64,000 nucleotides of DNA from Sycobia sp. Sy_11 (Eukaryota > Arthropoda > Insecta > Hymenoptera > Epichrysomallidae), in contig JACCIC010000177.1 of NCBI GenBank assembly GCA_018907035.1, positions 775,001 through 839,000 on the forward strand, given 5' to 3'. The position numbers were made by a program, and so were the translations under genes. How positions within the stretch are numbered: the first letter of the stretch is position 1; the number at the start of each line of letters is the position of its first letter. The notes beneath the pieces are model-generated. The model had not been told where the DNA came from, did no database searches, and worked only from the letters and a program-made list of their open reading frames with translations. Below are positions 20,813-31,500 of this stretch, one piece after another.

Positions 20813-22151
20813 CATTTTATTGTTAATGATTCTTTTGGATATGGTCGTGGCTGACTGTCTTTTGCTATTTGCATTTTTGTCTCTATTTGTATTGTAATTT
20901 CTTCAAGTCCTTGGGATGTGTTTATTTCCCGAATATTAATTTTTAGCTCTATTCTCGGCACCTTGTTCCTGAGAGCGAAATCGATTTCTCTCCTTTCACC
21001 TAATGATGGTGCCATTCATTTGAATATTTTTTGCAAGTAAGTGAGAAAATCAGCAACTGGTTCCGTATTTGTATACGTTTTTGTGTGGCTCATACGATAA
21101 TGTGTATTGGAAATAGCTATCTCAGAAGCTTGTACGCCAACGTTGTTCAAATTATTCAAACATATTCCAATTGTCTGAATTATTTCAGTATCAATGTAAG
21201 GCTATATCTTCTAAGAAGAATGGTAATATTCCGAAAAAATCTCTACCAGTGATATGCATATATTATCACCCTTCTTTAATACGTTTGAGGAATTCTTCGC
21301 TGTCCTTGTTTCTTTTGTTTTTCTTATTCGACAATTTTAGATTCCATTTGCACAAGAACTCGTATACGTTTAAGGTAGCTGGTCTGCCCGTCTTTCTCTA
21401 GTGTCCTCTGAGTTATATAATTCGTGGTTGAAATCTCGATTGATATGTCTGGCGTTCGAATTTGTATAAGTTGGTAGTATATGGTTCTGATTTTTCTTAT
21501 TTTCCAATATATTCGGTATATCAACTGTGTTAAATAGGGGATAGTTTGGGATGGCATTTGGGTTATGAGGTGCCATGTTATTTAAATATTCTAATATATA
21601 ATCCGTGGGTAAATATTTTTTTCTGTCGATATTTACATACCAACGATCTTGGTAGGTAGCCGGTTGGTCGGCTGTATTTAGTCGGTAGTCTTATGTATTT
21701 GTTTATGCTTCTCTGGTATGATTTGTATTCAGATTATATTAATGTACATGTTTATTTATTTTATTTTTTGGATTCAAAGGATCAATTTTATTATTACTCG
21801 GAATCGTTCCCGTATATAGTTGTAGTATATTTGAAATTATGTTTCTTATTTATTTCGTATTTAATATTTCTTTTATTGGACTTGATATTTTCTTAGGGTC
21901 TGTGCGCGTAGTCTATTAACATAGCTATCGCAACCTTATTATCTATTATATTTTGCGTTAATATAGGTAATTATCTTTGTAGGAGGGTTTTGGTATATCT
22001 AAATTATTTTCTTTAAACAATATATCTGCCAATTGTTTTTGTAATTCTTTTGGGTTATCTGCACCGCTATGACCTCTATTTAATAATTCTCTTTGGATGT
22101 CGACCGAATTTCATCTTAGAATTCTTTCGGTGATAGAACTTCGGTTGCCAT
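20812..22151 (-). pseudogene. Gypsy C gag
   Basis: The start MATEVLSPKEF (22151) is followed by stops within 12 codons. Gag pieces continue through NPNAIPNYPLFNTVDIPNIL (21.5 kb) to LGERREIDFALRNKVPRIEL and EITIQIETKMQIAK (21.0-20.8 kb), typical of the capsid end (RxxVDFAYRNLxP). The longest open parts are 60-80 codons. Assignment rests on position upstream of the knuckle and protease. Confidence 0.55.
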
Positions 22152-22336
22152 TTTGTAGTGTAGGGTTCTATTAGTGATTCAATAATAGTATTTTGTACGC
22201 AAGCGTTAAAACTAGTATATTATAATGAGATTAACGTTCATTATAGTTTGTTTCTGATAAATATTTGTAAATTATATTTAATGTTTGTGACAATGCATAT
22301 TATATTATGATTTTTATTATATTATACAATGTATAT

Positions 22337-22348
22337 ATATTCAAAAGA
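22337..22348. repeat. SINE target-site duplication, left copy
   Basis: ATATTCAAAAGA at 22337-22348 recurs exactly at 22557-22568 after the poly-A tail. Confidence 0.8.
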
Positions 22349-22556
22349 GGCCTACGATGGCTCGATCGCTAGAGCGAAGGACTAGTAACTCGGTGATCCG
22401 AGTTCATATCCCAGTCTCGGCCGATTGATACAGGCACCGCTGTAATTATTTACATGTGCTTTGTTTACAAACACATCGTAGACCTCCGTCGCTGATTAGC
22501 ACCGATAATTGGAAGCATAAATAAAGCGACGTTAAATAACATAAAAAAAAAAAAAA
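22349..22556 (+). repeat. tRNA-derived SINE (tRNA-Thr-AGT-like head)
   Basis: The head (about 22349-22422) folds like a tRNA: A box TGGCTCGATCG at 22358, anticodon loop CTAGTAA at 22382-22388 (anticodon AGT, Thr), B box GTTCATATCCC at 22402. Starting GGCCTACG and closing with CTCGGCC preserves much of an acceptor stem. A body of about 120 bp without coding sequence and a pure A tail (22543-22557) follow, with a perfect 12-bp TSD. RNA polymerase III would transcribe it; retrotransposition would depend on a partner LINE. A plain tRNA gene is excluded by the tail and TSD. Confidence 0.85.
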
Positions 22557-22568
22557 ATATTCAAAAGA

Positions 22569-23584
22569 ATTAAAATCTTGAATGTGAGAATTATAAATAA
22601 ATGTTCTAAGTTAAACGGTCAGTACTGTCGAGATACAAGGGGGGAGGTGACGGGCGGGAGTACTGTCTTTTGCAAAAGAATACAAAGGGTGAGAAGAAAT
22701 AAGCACGTCTCCTATTAATTTTTCTTGGTCTAAATCGCCTCGTGCTTTTTTTGCATACGCATAAATTATTATATTTTCCGCATTATTTATTGAATTATTA
22801 TCGATTATTGCTATTTGTGCCTAATTATCCCGAATACTTAATTTAATTCACAACGCATAGTCAATTTATTATTTGTCCATCACCTAATAATTACTTACTT
22901 CGTTAATATTCTGACTTTCGAATTTTCGAATTTTCGAATTTTCAGCTATGTATTTTATTACATATAAATTAATAATTTAAAATCAATATACGAATTACGA
23001 AAATGCGAGAACGATAACGACACTTGTTTAAAAAAGTAAAGCTTAATAAGTGTAACTTTTATAGCAAATAGTTAAAAAGACACATTCAAAGGATACACAC
23101 TTAGATGGAGATGGTTGGGTGGCATTTGTAACAGTATTTCTGATGCGGTCTGATAACAGCCGGATAGTAACTCACTGCAAGGTTCTAGATAACTGACGAG
23201 ATCAATTCCTTACAATAACTACCAAGGCGCCAGATGTTTTCCCGTCGGGTTTCTAAACTCCTTTTCCTCGTGAGTCCCATCTAGCGCTCCCTCAATTGGC
23301 TTCGACTAGCTATAAAGGTATGCGAAGGGTTCGAGAGAGTATATACAGTAAAAATATGTCGTCTACTTTAGATAGATAAGATTTATTTCTTAATTATTCG
23401 GTGGCCTATACATTCGATAATCTATACATACGGTAGCGCTTAAACAAAGCCTCGCTTTACTAATCTAGATCCTTATATTCTACTTAACATTAATTAAAAG
23501 TGGGGTTTGGTCGAGAGTTTTCTATGGACAATATGCGGGCCACCCACTCACGACCGTGGAGACGCGTCCGAAATCAATGATTGA
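22569..23584. other. No gene recognised
   Basis: AT-rich with a GC-richer right half. AGTACTGTC repeats near 22619-22668 and a triple AATTTTCG near 22920-22945 are the only visible patterns. This may be leader or LTR sequence of Gypsy C, but no primer-binding site was found. Confidence 0.4.
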
Positions 23585-24690
23585 CTGGGCCTCATCAGCC
23601 CCTAACACTAGGAAACTGCCCGGGCAGCTCCACGGTCCAACCCCACGAGATTCGCCCGTCACGCAGCTTATCACGTCTGACTCAGTACCCTCTTCTGGTC
23701 TTACTTTCTAATATTACCGTTAATCTAACATACTGGCCCGCTGGGCCACAAATACGATGTATAGCAACGTTCCGGGAAATCCTTCGTCCCGCGTCTGCAC
23801 AAAAGGATCGAACAAGCCGCGTCATTCACTCCTCCCGTTCCCTAATGAACTTTATCATATTCCGTCAACCGAGCCGATCGTATTTAGGTAGCCGTTCCCG
23901 TTCTCTTTCGGGCGAATGGAACGATAGTCCGATTATAGGTAGCCGCTCCCCTTCCCTTTCGGAAGAACGGGACGGTAGAATCATGACTCAGACACGAACT
24001 TCGGAGTGGATAATACTCCTCCTGTTAATCCCCACAGAATGTGATCATATAAATCCAAAATCAATAGATATACAATTACCTACGCGATCTGAACTGGCGT
24101 AACGCGAGATTAAATTCCACGCCGATCTTCCGCACTGATCGGATGGAACGGCTTAATCCACAAACTTCGGGGTTACAGGCAGTACAACTCTCCTATACAC
24201 CCTGCACGTTACATAATGTCCCTAAGTTTAACTGAACGGCAGTCGCCGTACTCACCGATTTTCTACGACGATCTCCGGTCCACGGCAGAGAAGGTCCTGT
24301 TTTGGTAAGTCTGGTCGATCCGGCGGTTAAGCGCAAAGGAACCAGCTCGTATGCTCTGCCAAACCTAATGCTTTTTCAGCCGCTCGTGCCCTCCCACTAA
24401 GCCGACCCTATTGTACCTTAAGGTATTACGGCCGCTGTGGCGATAAGCCAACCTCCCATGACGTAAGTGATCGCCATGTCTCGGTATGACCTGTTCGAGC
24501 TCGACGACTCTTGTTTACGCCGCGTCTGAGATTCTTCCTCTCTATTTTTTGCTCTCGTTCTTCGTAGGTAGAGATTTTCGCTGGGGTTCATCACCTTTTG
24601 TACTCGGCGTCTCAAATCCTCGAAAATAATATTCAAGCATTATAAAATATGATTTTATGAATTTTTTGTAACGGTCTAGACTGGAGACTT
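23585..24690. repeat. Dispersed repeat, longer partner of 11051-11420
   Basis: It shares ordered blocks with 11051-11420 (ACGAGATTCGCCCGTCACGC, ACTGGCCCGCTGGGCC, ACGATGTATAGCAACGTTCC, GATTTTCGCTGGGG). It has an extra middle that includes a tandem duplication of about 50 bp (23888-23935 and 23938-23985; GGTAGCCGTTCCCGTTCTCT versus GGTAGCCGCTCCCCTTCCCT). The 173-codon ORF across it is Ser/Arg-rich and shows no family, so I treat it as non-coding LTR-like sequence. Confidence 0.55.
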
Positions 24691-24703
24691 TGACGCTTCG
24701 CTT

Positions 24704-24707
<4 letters not shown>

Positions 24708-24752
<45 letters not shown>
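24708..24752. repeat. (TA)n microsatellite
   Basis: About 22 perfect TA units. Confidence 0.97.
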
Positions 24753-24754
<2 letters not shown>

Positions 24755-24756
<2 letters not shown>

Positions 24757-25045
24757 ATATCTCCACAGGAACTAATTGCCCAATCCATCCATCACCACCA
24801 TTCAGCTCGTACGTGTTAGTCCTTGAGCTGATGTGAAAACGATACAGTTCTTCTTCCATAGAATATCGCCTACTTCGTAAAGAGAAGCATCGTCTGAAAT
24901 CATAATATTCAGTCTGACGACGTTATTCCTCTTAAGCATTTCTATCAGCGATGTCTTGAAGTTCTTTGAATTTTCTTAATTTCGCTAGTTGAAGAACTTT
25001 CTCATTTACGTTCTTCACGTTCATCACTGAACTTGGTGACAGCTT
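24755..25045 (-). pseudogene. Unidentified coding-like fragment
   Basis: Minus-strand frames read VNEKVLQLAKLRKFKELQDI, RQTEYYDFRRCFSLRSRRYS and MEEELYRFHISSRTNTYELN, ending NGGDGWIGQLVPVEIL at the TA tract. The composition looks protein-like rather than random and is broken by two stops. I do not recognise it; a retroelement ORF is the likeliest source in this setting. Confidence 0.3.
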
Positions 25046-25138
25046 CGAGTTTCTGGAGCAGTGAAACTTCGATAGAAGTTAAAAAAGCAAGGTAATATTC
25101 AGTGGAACTATAAAGCGGTTCTGTGAAATACGTCGTAC

Positions 25139-26809
25139 CCTAGGCAATCTAATGTTCATATTAAGAATCTGAGGGAGACCAGGAAGGGTCTCCTAGTGGA
25201 AACAGCAACCGAAGCGGGGTTGGAAAAAATAAAAGCCTCAAAAAGTCTAATGAAGCTTTTTGAGATAGACGCCCTTACAAGGAGCAAGCTGAGGTTCATC
25301 GTCTATGATGTCGTCTGGGTAAGGCCCTTGGCCCAGACAGCTTCGACTTGGCCATCATTCGAACCGAACTGCCGATCATCAGTTTGGACCTAATCAACAT
25401 CTATAACTCCTCCTTGAGCTTTTCGGTCTTCCCTAATGAGTGGAAGGTTGATCAAGTTGTCACAATCCGAAAAGGTAAGGACAAAGTCCCTGACGACCCT
25501 GCGTCCTACAGACCCAGTTGCCTCTTCCCACTGCTCGGCAAAAACCTTGAGGCTCCGATACTGAACAAGTTAAACAGGATAATTAAAACGAGGTTATCTC
25601 CAAGGCAGTAGGGCTTTGTCTGAGGACGCTATTGTTCAGTTGCGTAAGTCTGTGAGTGAATCGAGCAGAAAATATGTTGTAGCAATCTTCCTGGACATCA
25701 AGAGCGCCTTTGACAATGTCTGGTGGCCCGCTGTGCTAACAGCATTGAAAAGCAAAGCATACCCCAGGAGCCTCTACAAACTGATAAAAGATTACCTGAA
25801 TGACCGTCGAGTCCTAATGCGAGATGGCTTTGAGGAAGTACACTTGGGGTCAGTAAAGGATGCCCGCAGAGATCCGTATTGGGCCCAACTCTGTGGAACC
25901 TAGTTCTAGATCCCCTTCTTTGGCAGCTCTCAAGACTATGGTGCGAAGTCATTTCGTATATAGACGACATCGCACTTCTAGTGGAGAGAGACTCGCGTAG
26001 GAAGATCGAAAGAAATGGCCAGAGTTACATTGAAGAAGTGAAATCCTCGTGTCGCCTCAATAAAATGAGGTTGGCCTCTCATAAGTGTGGAATGTTGATT
26101 TTGAGAGGTCAACTTCACCGGAAAGCCTCCCCCCCCCCCGAATTCCCGTCGGCAACTCGAGGGTGAAGAGATTAGAAAGCGTACGATACCTTGGAATCCC
26201 TTCGGTGAATATCTTACAATCGGTTACCATTTGAAAGCGGTACAGTCCAAATGTGTACACTTATTTAATAGGATTGGACGCCTGGCAAGATGGGAATGGG
26301 GCCTTAAATTTAAGGCGCTTAGTACTATCTATACCGGGCTATGCACACCTGTCGCTACCTACGCAGCGGCAGGATAGCACGATTTGATGTGTGTTGAACA
26401 GCAACGCAAGTTGGCAAGTACTCAAAGACACGCGCTCATTAGAGTCACCGGTACGCACAGAACCACCTCAAGAGGCGCCCTAGCAGTGATAGCGGGAAAA
26501 TTCCCCATCGTGCTAGAATGCAGGCATAGAGCGGAACTGTACGCAAACCGTAAAAATGAAGCATCGCTTGAGGACCAACGTCGTGCCGCGAGAGAGATAT
26601 CTGAAAGATATCTCGATGACTGGCTTGAAATCTGGAATAACTCGACAAAAGGTAGGCTGACACATTCTTACTTACCTAGTGTCAGAGATAGGATAACAAT
26701 TCTCACTGGGCATGGTGACTTCGGATCTTATCTCTCTCACTTTCATCTGAGAGAGAGCGATACATGCACATGTGGGGAGGTGGACACGCCAGAGCACGTC
26801 CTGACCGTC
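25139..26809 (+). pseudogene. Non-LTR retrotransposon ORF2, R1-like reverse transcriptase
   Basis: RT domain of the R1/Jockey group. KALGPDSFDLAIIRTELP opens it, then SFSVFPNEWKVDQVVTIRKG, PASYRPSCLFPLLGKNLE, VAIFLDIKSAFDNVWWPAVL (first catalytic Asp) and SYIDDIALL (the IDD catalytic pair intact, about 25956). Thumb and C-terminal segments follow: RWEWGLKFKALSTIYTGLCT, GTHRTTSRGALAVIAGKFPI and the zinc-binding end CTCGEVDTPEHVL (26761-26805). The apurinic endonuclease domain is absent, so it is 5'-truncated. Stops at 25609 and 26375 and at least three shifts kill it. The last block is typical of R1-clade elements. Confidence 0.85.
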
Positions 26810-26837
26810 TGGAAAATAAAGCATATATACTAAAATA

Positions 26838-27106
26838 GTGGACCGGCGCCATACACCCTTCCACAAAACTGTAAACCAAGAAACCGCAATTAATAACAAA
26901 GGCAATATATATATATATATATATATATACGAACACAAATCTATTTTCCTTAATAAGTAGACCAGCACTATACACTGGTCTACAAACCGCAATATAGAAT
27001 TAGCAATTAAGCAAAGCCAGCCCTATACGCTGGCAACCAACTCTAGTCTGAATATACAAGGTGCAATAAAAAGTGGTTCGGAACCCATTATAAACTGTAG
27101 GTCCAC
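26838..27106 (+). repeat. Array of short hairpins after the R1-like ORF
   Basis: Four hairpins in a row: 26838-26864 (GTGGA...TCCAC), 26957-26983 (GTAGACCAG, 9-nt loop, CTGGTCTAC: perfect 9-bp stem), 27016-27034 (GCCAGC...GCTGGC) and 27073-27106 (GTGG...CCAC). Loops of the first three share CATACA or TATAC. Three are followed by CAAA and CGCAAT. It looks like a diverged tandem repeat in the 3' region of the retrotransposon. A (TA)n run (26905-26930) interrupts it. Confidence 0.5.
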
Positions 27107-28990
27107 AAAAGTCGCAATGATCTAAGTACAGATCTGCACCATTGAAAAGATCAGCAATACTGCAAAGCTCTGGAGCAGAACCGGCCGATAAAGCGAAAGC
27201 TAGGTGCGGCCAGGAATGTTTATGTGCAACAAAGCATAACTGAGCAGCCTTTGTTTTTTTTTGTGAAATACACCGTGCAAGATTTCAGTGTTCTATTAAA
27301 TGTATCAACTGAAATAGTCTGTTGATGGTGGCGCGAGTAACCATCGATTATACGATATTTCAATTCTGCACCATTGTCCGACAAGAAAATCTCTTGTACG
27401 CCGAATTGGAATATGATCCTTGTCTTTAATAGTTAAAGGATCCTCTTAGCGTATACATTACTGATAGATATGCAGTCAATTTGCAGCAGAAATAAATATT
27501 AAAATATACAGATATATTAAGATTCAGCAATTGGTGCCGGAATCCATCAGCAAGCTGAATCCGACCTTGTAGCTATTCAGCAGGGGTTCAGTTGGCTACT
27601 CTCACTATTGGGCAATAGAAGGCATATGATGCATATGTTTTCGTTCGATGTCTCGTTGCGTGTTTCAGTCTCCCTTACCCATTTATCTTGATATTTTAGA
27701 CCGGCTTCATACATTTTCGTTACGGTACGTACTAGACCCAAAATTCTGAGATCTCTTTTCATCAAAGTATATGAAGCCTGAATACTGTCTGCCTTGAATA
27801 TTTTAGAGAGCGCGTGCATCAACTTATCAAAATTATTCTAGCTCTTGATCTTCTTTATCCTTGGTCTGTTTGAAGAATAGTTGAAGATCCTGTCAGAACC
27901 TTTCATAATAATTTCACCAGATTTGGAATACTAAAACAAAGTCCATCTTGACAGTAGTTTGTGGTACCTGACTGGGCATACCTACAGAAAGCTTTATTTT
28001 TGGAGCACCTTCAGGTCTCGAGGATTCTTCCCCCCTCCCAACCACAAATATGGGCACGAGCAAGTGGCGTTGAATTGCCGCTGGTACCGGAGGTTGTCGA
28101 GTTTTTCGGCACAGAAGATGTAGGAAATATATCTATCCATGATGATTCAAGTAAACGTAACTGCAGCATAGTAAAAATGATCATTTCTAGTTGCGACACA
28201 GTATACAGGAAATATTCTCTCTATACTTCCCTACAGTGGAATGTGGAAATAGACTACTTGTTTGTCCCTTGGGAGTGCGTGTGATTATCTAATGGTATCA
28301 TTGATCATTTTTACCAGTTTAACTACTTGTTCCACGTTAATATTGCCTAGAGCCATTTCAAAGCCGAGAAATAGTAGAGTATACATGCGTAGAACGAACA
28401 GTTGTTTTAGAAATTGAATATATGCTAGCTTTCTAGTGAGAAAGCTGCATCTAAAACTGTTGTCATGATCCTGTGTCTGCCTGAATTTTTTCTGTATGAG
28501 TTGAGCAGTTACTCTGAAATGTTTTGCTTGATCCATCTTTATGCAATATGATATTATTGTGATCGTGTTTGAATTCTTTTCGGAAAGAGAGAGACAGAGA
28601 ATGAGTAGGTAGAATTTCTCATGAGGTGGAAATTCCTGGAAAATCTTCTGGCGGTTTGGCTTATGCCTTCTTGAAAATGAAGATGATCTTCTCGGACAAT
28701 AGATGGACTATCATGTAACACCTGTATTAAGATTCAATTATATAAAAATCATAACTGACTGACGATAAATCGACGGTAAATATATGTGGCCAAAGGTGAT
28801 AGGCTGCTCTTAATATCTTTTAGGATCCCAGATACCTTCACGTTTAGAAATTCGGAAAAATTAATATAATAATGTTAGACGTATTTATTTAACTATTACG
28901 TTTATCATAAATAAACATGCAATTTATTTTAAGCAATAACTTGGTGTTCAATTAACTTAGAATCAGTTTATTGTATAATAATTTTGAGAA
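27107..28990 (-). other. Unassigned region with coding-like minus-strand fragments
   Basis: Minus frames at 28536-28285 (MDQAKHFRVTAQLIQKKF and FEMALGNINVEQVVKLVKMI) and 27822-27577 (MMHALSKIFKADSIQASYTL) look protein-like and are separated by stops, so they could be one decayed ORF of about 300 codons. TGGTGCCGGAATCC at 27532 resembles a primer-binding site but points the other way. I cannot name the family; a retroelement gag or envelope-type ORF is possible. Confidence 0.3.
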
Positions 28991-29084
28991 AGTCAGAACC
29001 AGTATAATTATAATTACAATTAAAAATTGTACTTATGTCGCCTGTTCTGAATTAAATTAATAAATATCTTTATCCGTCTTACAG

Positions 29085-29295
29085 CTGTTATACAATAATA
29101 TATTATACTAATATTATAACAGTCAGACTGTCCTTGTGTAAGTTCATCCCTGTAGAATCTCAAATGAAACTCATTACTACAATAAATTATATTACAAATT
29201 AAAAATAAAAATAAAATAATAAATAAAATAAAATAAATATAATAAAGCAATATTCTATGTTAGTAAAGGATAACCTGACTGCCCCCATCACCTTA
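29085..29295 (-). repeat. Decayed 3' end of a PLE-1-type element
   Basis: TAACAGTCAGACTGTCCTTG (about 29117), a stretch like CCCTGTAGAATCTCAAATGAA, an AAAAT-rich tract, then TTAGTAAAGGATAACCTGACTG and CCCCCATCACC match the PLE-1 left-arm order. No ORF or hammerhead remains. Confidence 0.65.
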
Positions 29296-29730
29296 AATTT
29301 AGAATAATGTTTATAATTTATAATAAGAACACCAAGGTGATTCTACATTTTCTTGCATTAACATAGAACCTAATTAATATTCTGGTTACCATAGACGCAT
29401 TTACTATGAGCGTCCTCAATTTATAGATGAAAAATTGATCCCAGTAATCCATAATGATTAGCTCTGCATCTGTTGACAGTCATGATGTAATCCATGATAA
29501 GTTAAGCTCTTTCTACCAATGATACTTTTTCATTCTTAGAAGAAAATTTAAAAATAATTCTTACCTGTTTCTATATCCAGAGAAGGTATAGTGTTTATCA
29601 TCTTGAAGTGCATTGTATTTTAAAAATAGTCTTTAAAATCAGTGAAAGAAATTGACAGAGAAATGACTACGACATTATATGTCGTCGACGTGGCAAGTTA
29701 GTCAGCGATTTCATTACCAAAAATATCAAT

Positions 29731-29961
29731 ATGAGAAATTTTCAAAACAGTTGTACTAAAGCTTACGACTTAGACACTGCTAATTATTATACAGCATCTG
29801 GTTGTACATGGAATGCTATGCTAAAATTTACAAAAATAGAATTTGAGTTAGTCACGAATCAAGAGATCAAAATGTTTATAGAATGTCGAATAAAAGTTCG
29901 TATTAGCCAATGTTGCAATTGCTATGTTCAAGCAACTATTAAATACATGAGTGATTTTTAA
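29731..29961 (+). pseudogene. Polinton DNA polymerase B fragment
   Basis: The 76-codon frame reads CTKAYDLDTANYYTASGCTW, NAMLKFTKIEFELVTNQEIK, then ISQCCNCYVQATIKYM. It matches the segment of the polB at 47-64 kb that spans about 55.79-56.0 kb (SIKAYGLCPAHFYATPG and ALKMTKVELELLTDIDM). It is the region between the third exonuclease motif and palm motif A. It is a separate, older Polinton trace, unconnected to the larger copy. Confidence 0.7.
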
Positions 29962-30130
29962 AATGAAAATGAGGGAAATATGTATTTCATCTATTAGGAT
30001 CAAAAATTTATTAGTAGCTCCCATATGATCGTTTTAAAAGAAAAAATAATGTTGAAATTAATAACATGGATATTACAATGGAGATTACAATGAGTTTAAA
30101 TAAAGGGTTTTCATAGTAAACTAGTGAATT
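29962..30130. other. AT-rich spacer
   Basis: No feature seen. Confidence 0.4.
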
Positions 30131-31500
30131 CTTATTCAGGCTTACGATATATATACATATAATTTCCGAAAATCCGTAGTATACCGTAATTTCTTAAAAC
30201 CGAGACTAATATCATAGCCCATTCTGGTGTAATTATTAGAATTAACATAGATGTTTCATAAATTTTTTCTTCTAGTTTAAATAGGACTAAGCTATGTTTA
30301 ATAAAAATGGCGTTTTCTTTTAATGTAAATTTAGCTGTAAAAACTTTCATCGATTTAAGACTATTATTCGTGATAGCGCAGATATTTAGCCACCTTGAAG
30401 AATTGGCTCAGTATTAATTATATATGTAGACTTAAAATCAGCTTATTTTGTATTCATTTACTACTTCTATAGTTACTAGTTCACTGTCCAAGAACAGTTT
30501 ACAATAGATTCTAATAATATATAAATTTAAATGAGCTATGTTGTTTTCATATTTCCGACATAGCTTATTAGAACCAATTATATTAATTGGGTATTTATGG
30601 AAAGATTTCAATATAAGATTATAATTCTATACCAAACTTTTAGAAGATAATTTTTCTAAAAATTTCGCGGTTATTAAACTAACTCCTGCGCTTATATCTA
30701 AATATAAGATATATATGATAAACTTTTCTTTCTTTGATTCTGCGTCAATTGTATTTATTTCTTTGGCTAAATTCGTATTTATTTTCTTCTTGGCGAAAGA
30801 AATATCTGCTAGCGGCCCTTTTTATGACAACGTTACATTCGTTAGTTTTACTTATCTCAGACTTAATTTCGTACTATTTTTTTCGCATCGAACAGAGATA
30901 TCTTACTCCATATGTGCAGTTTTATTCACCTGTTGTCTTTGTGCATGTGTATTTAAACCCGTAGATTTTTGGAATTTTTATTTTCCACCTTCTCATAAGT
31001 TATACTTCGTTATGGTGCATGTTTCATTTTCACTATAGTTTTGTATCCATTTTTGTCTAAATTGACATAATGGAATTTTTTTGCGTTCACGTTTGTATAA
31101 CAAAATTACGATGAGCTGTTTTCTTCTAGTGGCATTACAATATCTGTTGAAACAGTTGCGCCGTATCTTAAGTTTTCTATTAAGAACAATCCAGCTTATA
31201 TATTTGGCTTTCGTAATCTGACTATCAACTGCCTATGACAAACAGTTTTTAAATATATCACAAAATTACATTTGGAACTTAATTTTTGTATTTTGTTGAC
31301 GAAAATTTCTGCAGCTTCTACTGGTTCAAAAATTTACTTTAATTTCTCGATGATTTTATTTATACTAACTGTATAACAATTTGTACTATTCAAAGCATTT
31401 TAAATTTCTAGTTCTATTTTTGCGTTTCTTTTACAAAAAGGAAGAATTTTAAAATCTTTACCATAGGCTGTTCACTATATAATTATAGTTATATTTATTA
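30131..31500 (-). pseudogene. Possible LTR-element gag-protease remnant
   Basis: Minus-strand frames: PVEAAEIFVNKIQKLSSKCN (about 31.3 kb, gag-like helix), QLIVRLRKPNI and GLFLIENLRYGATV; then about 30.70 kb IYILYLDISAGVSLITAKFL, which resembles a retropepsin active site with DISAG where D-T/S-GAG is expected; then 30350-30132 KVFTAKFTLKENAIFIKH. It is heavily decayed. The plus-strand hydrophobic ORFs here are antisense shadows. LTR-element identity is inferred from the protease-like box. Confidence 0.33.

Larger units (their letters stand above)
13190..22151 (-). mobile_element. Ty3/Gypsy retrotransposon C, split by piggyBac
   Basis: Read from right to left: gag start (MATEVLSPKEF at 22151), gag capsid (21.6-20.8 kb), zinc knuckle (about 20.8), protease (about 20.4), RT 5' half (19.8-19.5), insertion 19490-14836, RT 3' half (14.83-14.55), RNase H (14.56-14.22), integrase (13.98-13.2). 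The split falls inside the RT at a TTAA. Stops and shifts are everywhere. LTRs were not identified. Confidence 0.8.

Noticed and set aside
22349..22422. A functional tRNA-Thr gene
   Set aside because: Poly-A tail and 12-bp flanking duplication show a SINE; the B box is degenerate (GTTCATATCCC).
23581..24102. 173-codon plus-strand ORF
   Set aside because: Ser/Arg-rich frame through a non-coding dispersed repeat with an internal tandem duplication; the partner repeat at 11.1 kb does not keep the frame.
27532..27545. TGGTGCCGGAATCC as a retroelement primer-binding site
   Set aside because: The only coding-like fragments next to it are on the opposite strand and no LTR end precedes it clearly.
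30715..31038. Hydrophobic plus-strand ORF resembling a membrane protein
   Set aside because: Antisense shadow of AT-rich gag-protease-like sequence; the minus strand gives the meaningful reading.
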